DNA of 64,000 nt, taken from JACVRW01 sp963827065 (GTDB lineage: Bacteria; Actinomycetota; Thermoleophilia; Solirubrobacterales; Thermoleophilaceae). The notes beneath the pieces are model-generated. The model made no database searches, was not told the origin of the DNA, and saw nothing but the letters and a program-made list of their open reading frames with translations. Positions 48,463-56,724 of this stretch are shown here, one piece after another. Each line of letters starts with the position of its first letter. Within the stretch, counting starts at the first letter, position 1. Location of the stretch: positions 372,001-436,000 of the forward strand of contig CAWGZM010000008.1 in NCBI GenBank assembly GCA_963827065.1, read 5' to 3'. The position numbers and the translations under genes were made by a program.

Positions 48463-48555
48463 GATGAACACCTCCTGGGAGTGGATGCGCCCGGCAGCGT
48501 AAGCCGCGGGGAAGGCCTCGAGCCGCTCTCCGGCGAACCTGGCGCAAAGGCCCGT

Positions 48556-49446
48556 CTACCGGGCGCCCAAGTCCGGAAGGTCGAGCGTCTGCGCCGGCGG
48601 AACGCCCTCGGAGATCTGCTTCTCACGCTCGATCTCGGCGTTGAGCTCGGCACCGAAGAGCAGCGCCACGTTTGTGAGCCAGAGCCAGCCGACCAGCACG
48701 ATCGCGGCCGCGAACGTCCCGTACAGCGCCCCGACGTCGCCAATGCTCGATATGTAGGTGGAGAGGCCGAACGACACGAGCAGCCAGGTCAGGACGCCAA
48801 CGACCGCGCCGGGGGTGATCCAGTGAAATGCCCTGTGCTCGACGTCGGGGGTCACGTAGTAGACGTAGGAGAACGCGAGCGTCGCCGCGAGGAAGGCGCC
48901 GGGCCAGCGCACGATGCTCCACACCTCGGCTGCCGTCTCGCCGAGCCCGATGTAGCCGAACATGTCCTCGGCGAAGCGACCGCCGACGAAGACCATCACG
49001 AGGCTCACGAGGACGAGCGCCATCAGGATCACGCTCGAGACGATGTCGATCGCCTTGCGGCGCAGGAAGCTGCGCCCGTTTTTCGCCTCGAAGACGACGT
49101 TGAGCGCACGCCGCGCCGCCTCGAGAACGCCCGTCGTCCCGTAGAAGGCGATGACGATGCTGATGATCAGCGTCGTGGTGGCCGTCCCCTTGCTCTGAAG
49201 CGCGGTGCGCAGCGAGCGGTCGAGCGGGTCGACCACCGACGCCGGCGCCACGTCCTCGAGGTAGTTGATGACCGCGTTATAGGTCTCGGGGTACTGACCG
49301 AGCAGCCCGAGCAGGGAAAGCCCGAGCAGCGCCGCCGGAAACAGCGACATCAGCGAGTAGTAGGTGAGCGCCGCGGCATGGTGGGTCGCCTGGTCGTCGT
49401 AGAAGGACACAACCGTCCGCTTGACGACCCTCCCCACTCGTCCCAT
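48556..49446 (-). CDS. YihY/virulence factor BrkB-family membrane protein
   Basis: A 296-residue protein from ATG 49446. Six predicted helices follow an N-terminal RTVVSFYDDQATHHAAALTYYSLMSLFP, the family hallmark; GTTGVLEAARRALNVVF and the later IWLWLTNVALLFGAELNAEIE are also conserved. It was once called ribonuclease BN but that activity belongs to another protein; the role is unclear, possibly lipid or wall-related. It is divergent from tRNA-Val. Confidence 0.92.
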   Translation of the reverse strand: MGRVGRVVKRTVVSFYDDQATHHAAALTYYSLMSLFPAALLGLSLLGLLGQYPETYNAVINYLEDVAPASVVDPLDRSLRTALQSKGTATTTLIISIVIAFYGTTGVLEAARRALNVVFEAKNGRSFLRRKAIDIVSSVILMALVLVSLVMVFVGGRFAEDMFGYIGLGETAAEVWSIVRWPGAFLAATLAFSYVYYVTPDVEHRAFHWITPGAVVGVLTWLLVSFGLSTYISSIGDVGALYGTFAAAIVLVGWLWLTNVALLFGAELNAEIEREKQISEGVPPAQTLDLPDLGAR

Positions 49447-49494
49447 GACTGTCTGTTCTCGCACGCGCACGCGACTAAACTCTCGTGCTCTCCC

Positions 49495-49566
49495 GGGCGC
49501 GTAGCTCAGCGGGAGAGCGCTCGCCTCACACGCGAGAGGTCGCTGGTTCGAACCCAGCCGCGCCCA
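49495..49566 (+). tRNA. tRNA-Val (CAC anticodon)
   Basis: GGGCGCG pairs with CGCGCCC in the acceptor stem, GTTCGAAC sits in the T arm, and the anticodon stem CTCGC/GCGAG encloses the loop CTCACAC, so the anticodon is CAC, reading GTG. The discriminator base is A at 49566 and CCA is not encoded. TAAACT at 49476-49481 may be its -10 box. The final A is also the first base of the ATG of the LuxR regulator frame. Confidence 0.95.
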
Positions 49567-49568
49567 TG

Positions 49569-52520
49569 ATGTCTCATCGGGCGGCGACTCGTCCGTTCGT
49601 GTCGCGAGAAGCCGAGCTCGCGAGGCTGCGGTCAGCGATGGAGCGCGCCGGCGCCGGGCACACCATGACGATTCTCGTGGCCGGCGATGCGGGGGTCGGC
49701 AAGAGCCGGCTGGTGGCGGAGTTCGCCGCTGAAGCAGAGGCGCAGGGCGCGCTCGCGCTGGTGGGCAACTGCGTCGACCTCGGTGAGGGCGAGTTGCCGT
49801 ATGCGCCGCTAGCCGGAGCGCTTCGGAGCATGGCCGCACAGCTCGAGCCGGCGGCGCTCGAAGACGTGCTCGGGCCCGCGCGCGCCGAGCTGGCGCGGCT
49901 CGTTCCCGACCTCGGCGATGGGAGCGCGACGGCCACGGGGACAGGAGCGTTTGCGACCGCGCGGCTGTTCGAGCTGCTGCTGGGCGTACTCGGCCGCGCG
50001 GGCGCGCTTGCGCCGGTGCTGCTCGTGATCGAGGACCTTCACTGGGCTGACGGCTCGACTCGGGATCTGCTGCGCTTCCTCGTCCGCTCGTCGAGCGCCG
50101 AGCGCGTTGCGATCGTCGCCACCTACCGCTCGGACGACCTGCACCGGGACCACCCACTGCGTCCGTACGTCGCCGAGCTCGCCCGCGATCCGGGTGTCGA
50201 GCAGATAGCGCTTCTGCGGTTCTCGCGGGCCGAGTTCGCCGACCACGTCGGGGCGATTCTGGGGGCGCTGCCGAGCGCCCGGATCCTCGACGTCCTCTTC
50301 GAGCGCTCGGAGGGCAACCCGTTCTTCACCGAGGAGCTGCTCGCGGCCGGCGTTCCGGACGCCCTGCCCGTGTCGCTGCAGGACGCGCTGCTGGCCAATC
50401 TCGCGCGGCTGTCCGACAACACCCAGCAGGTCGTGCGTCTGCTCGCCGCCGCCGGACGGCGGGTCGACTACGGGCTACTCGCTGCGGTATCGGGCGCCGG
50501 CGAGGCGGAACTGGGCGAGGCGCTGCGCGAAGCGGTCGCCGCACAGGTGCTCGTCCCGAGGGACGGCGCGTACGAGTTCCGCCATTCGCTGCTCCGTGAG
50601 GCGGCCTACACGGAGCTGCTGCCCGGTGAGCGCGAGCGCCTGCACGCCGAGCTCGCTGAAGTGCTCGAGGCCCGTTCCGGGCCGGCAACGAGCGGCGCAA
50701 CGCTCCACGCGGAGCTCGCCCATCACTGGCATGCGGCCGGCGAGCTCGACCGGGCGCTGCCCGCGTCGGTTCGAGCCGGTGAGGAGGCCGCGCGCGTCTA
50801 CGCCTATCCCGAGGCGCTGCGCCAGTTCCAGCGGGCGCTCGAGCTCTGGGAACGCGTGACTCCGGCCGCCCGCGCGAACCTCGACCCGGTGGAGATCTCC
50901 GCCTCGGCGGGCGCGGCCGCCAGGGCGGCAGGCGAGCACGAGCTGGCGATCGCCCTCACCAGCCAGGCGATCGAGCGCGTCGACGCACACACGGAGCCGC
51001 TCCGGGCGAGCGTCCTGCACGCACGCCTTGCGCAGTGCCTGCTGGAGGCCGGCCGCGGCGATGAGGCGAGGCAGCGATCGGCACGGGCGGTAGCGATGCT
51101 TCCAGCGGAGATGGCGCCGGAGCGCGCGCAGGTGCTCGAGGCTCACGGCCGCCTCCTGCTGCTCGGGGCGCGTATCGAGGAAGCCCGCGAGCCGATCGAG
51201 GATGCCATCGCGATCGCCCGGGCGCTGGGGTTGCGCGACGTCGAGGCCGAAGCGCTGGCCACGCGCGTCATCGCCCGGCACGGGCGCACCGAGGAGGCGG
51301 TGGCGGCGGGCGACGCGGCGCTGCTCGCCGCCGGCCGCGCGAGCGATCCCGAGATCCTCGTACGCGCGCACGTGAATGCGGCGGAAGCGCTCGAGCAGGC
51401 GGGCCGCCTGCAGCAGGCGATCGACCTGGCACGTGAGGGCATCGAGGTGGCGAGGCGCGCCGGAGTCGAGCGCGTCCTCGGCGCGCACCTGAGGGGCGAC
51501 TTGGCCCATCGCCTGGTCAAGCTGGGGCGCTTGGAGGAGGCCCAGGCGGAGATCGCCGAGGCGCTGCGGAGCGCTCCGGTTGGGCTCCAGGCGGCGACAC
51601 TCCACCAGAGCGCGGCGACAATCGCCGCGCACCGCGGCGATGCCGACGGGGCCCACAGGTCGGTCGGGCTCGCGCGCGCCCACACGCTCGACGCGGCGGG
51701 CGGCATGTGGAACGCCCGCGGCGCGGCCGCGCTGGCGGAGGCTGAGCTCTGGGGCGGCGACGCCGCTCGCGCAAGCGAGATAGTCGAGGGGGCGCTCGCG
51801 GAAGTCGGCGAGGCGGAGTTCCTCCTGTACTCGGCGCCTCTGTACGCCCTGGGCGCCTGGGCGCAGGCCGAGGTGGCGCTGCGCGATCGCGCGCTGCGGC
51901 GCCACTCCGAGGCCGAGCAGGCGCGCGCCGGCATTGTCGCTCTCGGCGAGCGCTTCGACTCGCGGCTGGTTGATACCGCGCCGCCCGAGCTGGCCGCCCA
52001 CCGCGCGCAGCTGAGCGCGGAGCTCGGCCGCCTCGAGGAGCCGCCGGACGCGGTCCCATGGGAGAAGGCGCGGGGCATGTGGGATGCGCTCAGGTTTCCC
52101 TTCGAGACAGCGCTCTGCGCCTGGCGCGAGGCGGAGGCGCTCCTCGGCGGAGACGGTGAACGCGGCCGTGTTGCGGAACTGCTCGCCGCCGCACGCGGAG
52201 GGGCGGAGGCGCTCGCCGCTCGACCCATGCTCGAACAGATCGACGGCCTGGCTCGCCGCGCCCGCGTACCGCTGCCAGAGCCGGGCGAGGCCGGCTCGGC
52301 AGTCGACGAGGTCCTCGAGCGCACCGGCCTGTCACCACGCGAGCTCGAGGTGCTCGTCCTTGTCGCGGAGGGCCGGACGAACCGCGAGATCGCCTCGGAG
52401 CTGTTCATCAGCCAGAAGACGGTCAGCGTCCACGTCTCGCGCATACTCGCCAAGCTAGGCGCCGCCAACCGCGCGCAGGCGGCGACGATCGCGCACCGGC
52501 TCGGGCTGCCTTCGGCGTAA
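49569..52520 (+). CDS. Large LuxR-family regulator with AAA ATPase domain
   Basis: A 983-residue LAL-type regulator. An N-terminal ATPase module has FVSREAELARLRSAME and Walker A AGDAGVGKSRLVAEF (about 39-53), with Walker B LLVIEDLHWADGSTR; a long helical-repeat region (about 400-900, TPR-like) follows, and the C-terminus is a LuxR helix-turn-helix (LSPRELEVLVLVAEGRTNRE, SQKTVSVHVSRILAKLGA). ATG 49566 or 49569 is probable (GTG 49599 also possible); none has a ribosome site, and the tRNA 3' end is here. It may regulate the amine operon that follows. Confidence 0.92.
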   Translation: MSHRAATRPFVSREAELARLRSAMERAGAGHTMTILVAGDAGVGKSRLVAEFAAEAEAQGALALVGNCVDLGEGELPYAPLAGALRSMAAQLEPAALEDVLGPARAELARLVPDLGDGSATATGTGAFATARLFELLLGVLGRAGALAPVLLVIEDLHWADGSTRDLLRFLVRSSSAERVAIVATYRSDDLHRDHPLRPYVAELARDPGVEQIALLRFSRAEFADHVGAILGALPSARILDVLFERSEGNPFFTEELLAAGVPDALPVSLQDALLANLARLSDNTQQVVRLLAAAGRRVDYGLLAAVSGAGEAELGEALREAVAAQVLVPRDGAYEFRHSLLREAAYTELLPGERERLHAELAEVLEARSGPATSGATLHAELAHHWHAAGELDRALPASVRAGEEAARVYAYPEALRQFQRALELWERVTPAARANLDPVEISASAGAAARAAGEHELAIALTSQAIERVDAHTEPLRASVLHARLAQCLLEAGRGDEARQRSARAVAMLPAEMAPERAQVLEAHGRLLLLGARIEEAREPIEDAIAIARALGLRDVEAEALATRVIARHGRTEEAVAAGDAALLAAGRASDPEILVRAHVNAAEALEQAGRLQQAIDLAREGIEVARRAGVERVLGAHLRGDLAHRLVKLGRLEEAQAEIAEALRSAPVGLQAATLHQSAATIAAHRGDADGAHRSVGLARAHTLDAAGGMWNARGAAALAEAELWGGDAARASEIVEGALAEVGEAEFLLYSAPLYALGAWAQAEVALRDRALRRHSEAEQARAGIVALGERFDSRLVDTAPPELAAHRAQLSAELGRLEEPPDAVPWEKARGMWDALRFPFETALCAWREAEALLGGDGERGRVAELLAAARGGAEALAARPMLEQIDGLARRARVPLPEPGEAGSAVDEVLERTGLSPRELEVLVLVAEGRTNREIASELFISQKTVSVHVSRILAKLGAANRAQAATIAHRLGLPSA

Positions 52521-52593
52521 GGATCGCCGCCGCGAAGATAGGACGCCCGGATCGGGAGATCTGTCGATGTAGCCGGCGCCGCCTTACCGGATC

Positions 52594-54045
52594 GTGGACG
52601 GCATGGCGATCACACAAGCCCCGTCCGAGCTTCGGCGCTCGCTGACCCTCGATTCCGACGAGGTCCGGCGTCTGGGCTACCGGGTTGTCGACTCGATCGC
52701 GGAGCGGCTCGAGGCCCTTCCCGACGCGCGGGTGGCGGAGCGGGCGACCCGCGAGGAGATGGAAGCACGCCTGTGGGAGCCGCTGCCGGAGCAGGGGAGC
52801 GATCCCGAGCTGGTGCTCGACGCGGCGCTGCGCGACGTCCTGGCGCCAGGGCTGCGTGTCGACCACCCGCGCTTCTTCGCCTTCGTCCCCGGCCCGGGCA
52901 ACCCGATCGGCGCGCTGGCCGACGCACTCACCGCGGGCCACAACGTGTTCGCGGGTACCTGGCTCGCCTCACCGGGTGCCGCGATGGTCGAGCTGGTCGT
53001 ACTCGACTGGCTGCGCGAGCTCTGCGAATTGCCTCCGGGAACCGAGGGCCTGTTCGTGAGCGGCGGCTCGATGGCCAACCTCACGGCGCTCGCCGTCGCG
53101 CTGCAGGAGCGCGTCGGTCGCGAGCGCTCGCGCGCCACCGTCTACCTCTCCGAGGAGGCCCACTCCTCCGTGCAGCGAGCGCTGGCGGTCACCGGCGTGG
53201 CGCCACGCCACATCCGCGTGCTGGCAAGCGACGCCAGGCAGCGCCTCCTGCCGGGCGAGCTCGCCGCTGCGATCGCGGCGGACCGCGCCGCGGGGCGCCT
53301 GCCGGCGTGCGTCATCGCAACGGCCGGCACGACCGGCACGGGAGCGGTTGATCCGCTCGAGGAGCTCCGCCGCGTGTGCGACTCCCACGGGTTGTGGCTG
53401 CACGTCGACGGCGCCTACGGAGCCGGGGCGATGCTGAGCCCACGAGCGCGCGGTCAGCTGAGTGGGATCTCGCGGGCCGACTCGCTGACGCTCGATCCGC
53501 ACAAGTGGCTCTTCCAGCCACACGAGGCGGGCTGTCTGCTGGTGCGCGACGGGGCAGCGCTCGAGCGCACCTTCGCGGTCGCACCGCCCTACCTGCGCGA
53601 CGCCGCGCCCGCCGGCTCCGAGGTCAACTTCGCCGACCGGGGGATCCAGCTCACGCGCAGTTGTCGCGCCCTGAAGCTCTGGATGTCGCTCAAGGTCTTC
53701 GGCGCCGCCGCGTTCCGCGACGCCATCGAGCACGGCCTTGTGCTGGCGGAACACGCCGAGGGGGTGCTGAGCCGGCATCCCGGCTGGGAGGTCGTCACCC
53801 CGGCGCGTCTCGGAATCGTCACGTTCGTCCCGAGCGCTCCGGAGGCCTCGCCCGCCGAGCTCGACGAGGTCTGCGCCGGCCTGCCGTCCGCCGCACTCGA
53901 CGACGGCTTCGCCCTTCTCAGCACCCACCGGGTGGGCGGGAGGACGGCGCTTCGTCTCTGCACGATCAACCCGCGAACGACCCGCGAGGACGTCGACCGC
54001 ACGATCGACCGCCTCACCGACCTCGCACAAGGAGCCCTCCCGTGA
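52594..54045 (+). CDS. PLP-dependent aromatic-L-amino-acid decarboxylase family protein
   Basis: A 483-residue enzyme (GTG 52594; ATG 52603 gives 480). HPRFFAFVPGPGNPIGALAD, VSGGSMANLTALAVALQERV, ATAGTTGTGAVDPLEELRRV, HVDGAYGAGAML and LDPHKWLFQPHEAG with the PLP lysine place it in group II decarboxylases (tryptophan, tyrosine, DOPA or glutamate type). It removes CO2 from an amino acid to give an amine. It overlaps the following amine oxidase by 4 bp, so the product may be oxidised there. Confidence 0.93.
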   Translation: MDGMAITQAPSELRRSLTLDSDEVRRLGYRVVDSIAERLEALPDARVAERATREEMEARLWEPLPEQGSDPELVLDAALRDVLAPGLRVDHPRFFAFVPGPGNPIGALADALTAGHNVFAGTWLASPGAAMVELVVLDWLRELCELPPGTEGLFVSGGSMANLTALAVALQERVGRERSRATVYLSEEAHSSVQRALAVTGVAPRHIRVLASDARQRLLPGELAAAIAADRAAGRLPACVIATAGTTGTGAVDPLEELRRVCDSHGLWLHVDGAYGAGAMLSPRARGQLSGISRADSLTLDPHKWLFQPHEAGCLLVRDGAALERTFAVAPPYLRDAAPAGSEVNFADRGIQLTRSCRALKLWMSLKVFGAAAFRDAIEHGLVLAEHAEGVLSRHPGWEVVTPARLGIVTFVPSAPEASPAELDEVCAGLPSAALDDGFALLSTHRVGGRTALRLCTINPRTTREDVDRTIDRLTDLAQGALP

Positions 54046-55544
54046 ACCACCCCCTCGACAGACGCGCCTTCCTCCAGTCCCTCGCCGCGCTAAGCGCACT
54101 GCCCCTGAGCCGGTACCTGCCGGGAACGGACGCGTCCGTGGCGCACGCCAGCGACCGCGGCGCGGGCAAGCGAGTCGTGGTGCTCGGCGCCGGGCTGGCC
54201 GGCCTGGGCGCCGCCTACAACCTCCTGCGCCACGGCTACGAGGTGACGGTGCTGGAAGCCCAGGAGCGCCCAGGCGGGCGGGTGCAAACGGTGCGCGACG
54301 GCCTCCGCCGCGGCGCCCACGCCGAGATGGGCGCCGTGCGCATCTTCGAAACGCACGAGTACACGCTCAAGTACGTCGACGAGTTCGGGCTGGAGCTGTT
54401 GCCGTACGACAGCGGCACCCGCGCCTTCCACATGGAGGGCAAGCGCTTCCTACCGCCGCCGGCGGGCCGGCCTTGGCCACTCGACGGTCTCGAGCCGCAC
54501 GAGCAACCCGACCCGTCCGCGCTGTTCCCCCGGTACGTGCTCTCGGGCTTCGACAAGCTCGGCGACCTGTTCGATCCCGGCTGGCCGGCCGCCTTTCCCT
54601 CGGCGCTCGAGCTCGACCGGACCACGCTCGCCGGCCACATGCGCTCCCAGGGCGCCTCGGATGCCTGGCTCGATTGGTTCTTCGCGCAGGAGGGCCGCAT
54701 CGGCCGCGCGAACGGCGCGGCCGGCTTTGCCGTCGAGGCGATCAGCGGCGGCAACCTCGTCCGCAGCATCAAGGGCGGCAACGACAGGCTCCCGTACGCG
54801 TTCGCGACCGCGCTGGGCGGCCGAGTCAAGTACCACAGCGAGGTCGTTCGGATCGCGCAGGCGCGCGACGGCGTCACGGTGGGCTACCGCGACCGCACCG
54901 GTCTACATCAGATCTGCGCCGACCGCTGCATCTGTGCCCTGCCGTTTGCCCCGCTGCGCCGGGTCGACATCGACACGCCCTTCTCCGACCTCAAGATGGC
55001 GGCGATTCGCAAGCTGCAGTACATGGCCGCGGCCCGCTGCTACTTCCAGACGCGAACGCAGTTCTGGAAGGACGACCCGCTCGGAGCGCTGGGCGGGCTC
55101 AACCTGGTCGGCACCGACACGATGGCCGGCCGCGTCTGGAACACGAGCGCCCAGCAGCCGGACAGCACGCTGGGCATGGTCCACGCCTACATGTTCGACA
55201 CGGAGGCGCTCGAGTTCTCCTCCCACGGCCATCGGCGGGTTCCGGCGATGCGCAGGCTCTTCCGGCGGCTGCTGCCCGGCATCCGCGGACAGATAGTCGG
55301 CGTGGCGCACAAGGCCTGGCACGAGGACCGCTGGGCCGGAGGCGGCTGGGGCTGGACCCAGCCCGGCGAGCTCGGGGGGATGTTCCCCGCGATGCGCCAA
55401 CCCGAGGGACGAGTGCACTTCGCGGGCGAGCACACCTCGCTGTGGATCGCCTGGATGAACGGCGCGCTCGAGTCCGCGGAGCGAGTGGTCCAGGAGGTCC
55501 TCGCGGCCGACGCCGCGCGCGGGGCCGTAGGAGCCCGGTCGTGA
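54042..55544 (+). CDS. Tat-exported flavin monoamine oxidase
   Basis: A 500-residue flavoprotein starting at GTG 54042. The N-terminus is a twin-arginine signal (DRRAFLQSLAALSALPLSR). VVVLGAGLAGLGAAYNLLRHG is the FAD motif with EAQERPGGRV, and the C-terminal GRVHFAGEHTSLWIAWMNGA closes the FAD site as in monoamine and L-amino-acid oxidases. It would oxidise amines outside the membrane, giving aldehyde, ammonia and peroxide. The tatA gene overlaps its 3' end and the decarboxylase overlaps its 5' end, forming a tight functional trio. Confidence 0.93.
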   Translation: MNHPLDRRAFLQSLAALSALPLSRYLPGTDASVAHASDRGAGKRVVVLGAGLAGLGAAYNLLRHGYEVTVLEAQERPGGRVQTVRDGLRRGAHAEMGAVRIFETHEYTLKYVDEFGLELLPYDSGTRAFHMEGKRFLPPPAGRPWPLDGLEPHEQPDPSALFPRYVLSGFDKLGDLFDPGWPAAFPSALELDRTTLAGHMRSQGASDAWLDWFFAQEGRIGRANGAAGFAVEAISGGNLVRSIKGGNDRLPYAFATALGGRVKYHSEVVRIAQARDGVTVGYRDRTGLHQICADRCICALPFAPLRRVDIDTPFSDLKMAAIRKLQYMAAARCYFQTRTQFWKDDPLGALGGLNLVGTDTMAGRVWNTSAQQPDSTLGMVHAYMFDTEALEFSSHGHRRVPAMRRLFRRLLPGIRGQIVGVAHKAWHEDRWAGGGWGWTQPGELGGMFPAMRQPEGRVHFAGEHTSLWIAWMNGALESAERVVQEVLAADAARGAVGARS

Positions 55545-55696
55545 TGCCCAACATCGGCCCGATGGAGCTCGCGGTCGTACTGGTCGTCGCGCTGCTGATC
55601 CTCGGTCCCAAACGGCTCCCCAGCGCCGGGCGCTCGCTCGGTCAGAGCATGCGCGAGTTCAAGGAGGCGATCAGCGCCCGGACGCCCCAAGGCTGA
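55541..55696 (+). CDS. tatA: Sec-independent translocase protein TatA
   Basis: A 50-51-residue protein (GTG 55541 or ATG 55544) overlapping the amine oxidase stop. IGPMELAVVLVVALLILGPK is the Tat membrane helix, ending in the FGPKxLP-type hinge (LGPKRLPSAG), followed by the amphipathic helix SLGQSMREFKEAI. It is shorter than typical TatA (60-90). It forms the protein-conducting part of the twin-arginine pathway, and the preceding enzyme bears a Tat signal. No tatB or tatC is nearby. Confidence 0.93.
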   Translation: MMPNIGPMELAVVLVVALLILGPKRLPSAGRSLGQSMREFKEAISARTPQG

Positions 55697-55700
55697 GCTG

Positions 55701-56609
55701 TTACGAGGCCATGCGAGCGGTCGCGTCCCGGAGGACGGTGAGGCTCGCCTCCCACGCTCGCAGCTCGACCTCCTCGAGCTCCGGCAGCATCGCCGGGCCG
55801 GCTCCGTCGGGGCCGAGCTTGGCCGGGAGGCTGGCACACAGCCCCTCTTCGACGCGCACGCTCACGGGCACGATCGCTCCGTGCTCCCGGATCACGTGCG
55901 CAGCGAGGCGAGCCGCCGTCAGTGCTATTGCGCTGCTGGTCGAGCCCTTCAGCTCGTGCACGTGTGGGCCTGCGCGTCGCACCTCCTCCGCGAGGGCAGC
56001 GGTGTCGATGGAGACGCCGTTGCCGGCGGCGTACTCGCGGAGCGGAAACGGTCCCACCCGGGCGAGGCTGAACGGGAAGACAGCCGACAGCCCGTGCTCG
56101 CCTATCACCCAAGCGTGGACGCTGCCCGGGTGGACGCCGAGCTCCCGGGCGAGGAGCTGCCGCAGCCGCCACGAGTCAAGGGCGGTGCCCGTGCCGAACA
56201 CGTTGACGCCCCGCGGCGACCACGCGCGCGTGAAGAACTCCGTCAGGACGTCCACGGGATTCGAGATCACAATCGCGACCCGCGGCAGGGCCCCGGCCAG
56301 CGCGTCCGCCAGTTCGGCGGCCACCTCCAGGTTGTGATCGATGATCGTCATGCGTGAGGCGCCCGGCTCGGGAGGCGCCCCGGCCGTGATCACGGCGATG
56401 TCGGCGGGCGACGCCTCGGTCAGCGGGCGCCCCTCCACCGCGCAGTCAGGCAGAAGCGGCGCAGCGTCCTGGAAGTCGAGCGCCTCTCCCAGCGCCCGGT
56501 CGGCGTTGCGGTCGTAGAACACGAGCCGCGACGCCAGTCCCTGTCGCAGCACCGACCCGGCACACGCCACACCCACCCTGCCGGCGCCGACTATCGCGAC
56601 CTCGGCCAC
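55701..56609 (-). CDS. Lactate/malate dehydrogenase-family protein
   Basis: A 302-residue protein from GTG 56609. VAIVGAGRVGVACAGSVLRQG is the NAD motif, VITAGAPPEPGASRMTIIDHN carries the substrate Arg, and AWVIGEHGLSAVFPFSLARVG the catalytic His; VISNPVDVLTEF and the nicotinamide loop are conserved. It resembles L-lactate dehydrogenases more than the mdh in this window, but the specificity residue is uncertain. TATGCT stands exactly 6 nt before the GTG. It is convergent with tatA, 4 bp away. Confidence 0.87.
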   Translation of the reverse strand: MAEVAIVGAGRVGVACAGSVLRQGLASRLVFYDRNADRALGEALDFQDAAPLLPDCAVEGRPLTEASPADIAVITAGAPPEPGASRMTIIDHNLEVAAELADALAGALPRVAIVISNPVDVLTEFFTRAWSPRGVNVFGTGTALDSWRLRQLLARELGVHPGSVHAWVIGEHGLSAVFPFSLARVGPFPLREYAAGNGVSIDTAALAEEVRRAGPHVHELKGSTSSAIALTAARLAAHVIREHGAIVPVSVRVEEGLCASLPAKLGPDGAGPAMLPELEEVELRAWEASLTVLRDATARMAS

Positions 56610-56615
56610 GACGCC

Positions 56616-56621
56616 AGCATA
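56616..56621 (-). promoter_or_regulatory. Probable -10 box of the LDH-family gene (leaderless)
   Basis: TATGCT on the minus strand lies 6 nt before GTG 56609, with no Shine-Dalgarno. Confidence 0.5.
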
Positions 56622-56724
56622 AATCTCGCCCGCGTCTGGCCGATCGTCACCCGGGCACGGCGACGTTTCGTCATCTCCGCTCCGGATACCTCCCCAACCA
56701 CTGGTGTCCAGGAGGAGGTCGGGG

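Noticed and set aside
49485..49568. N-terminal extension of the LuxR regulator
   Set aside because: It would translate across the whole tRNA-Val gene.
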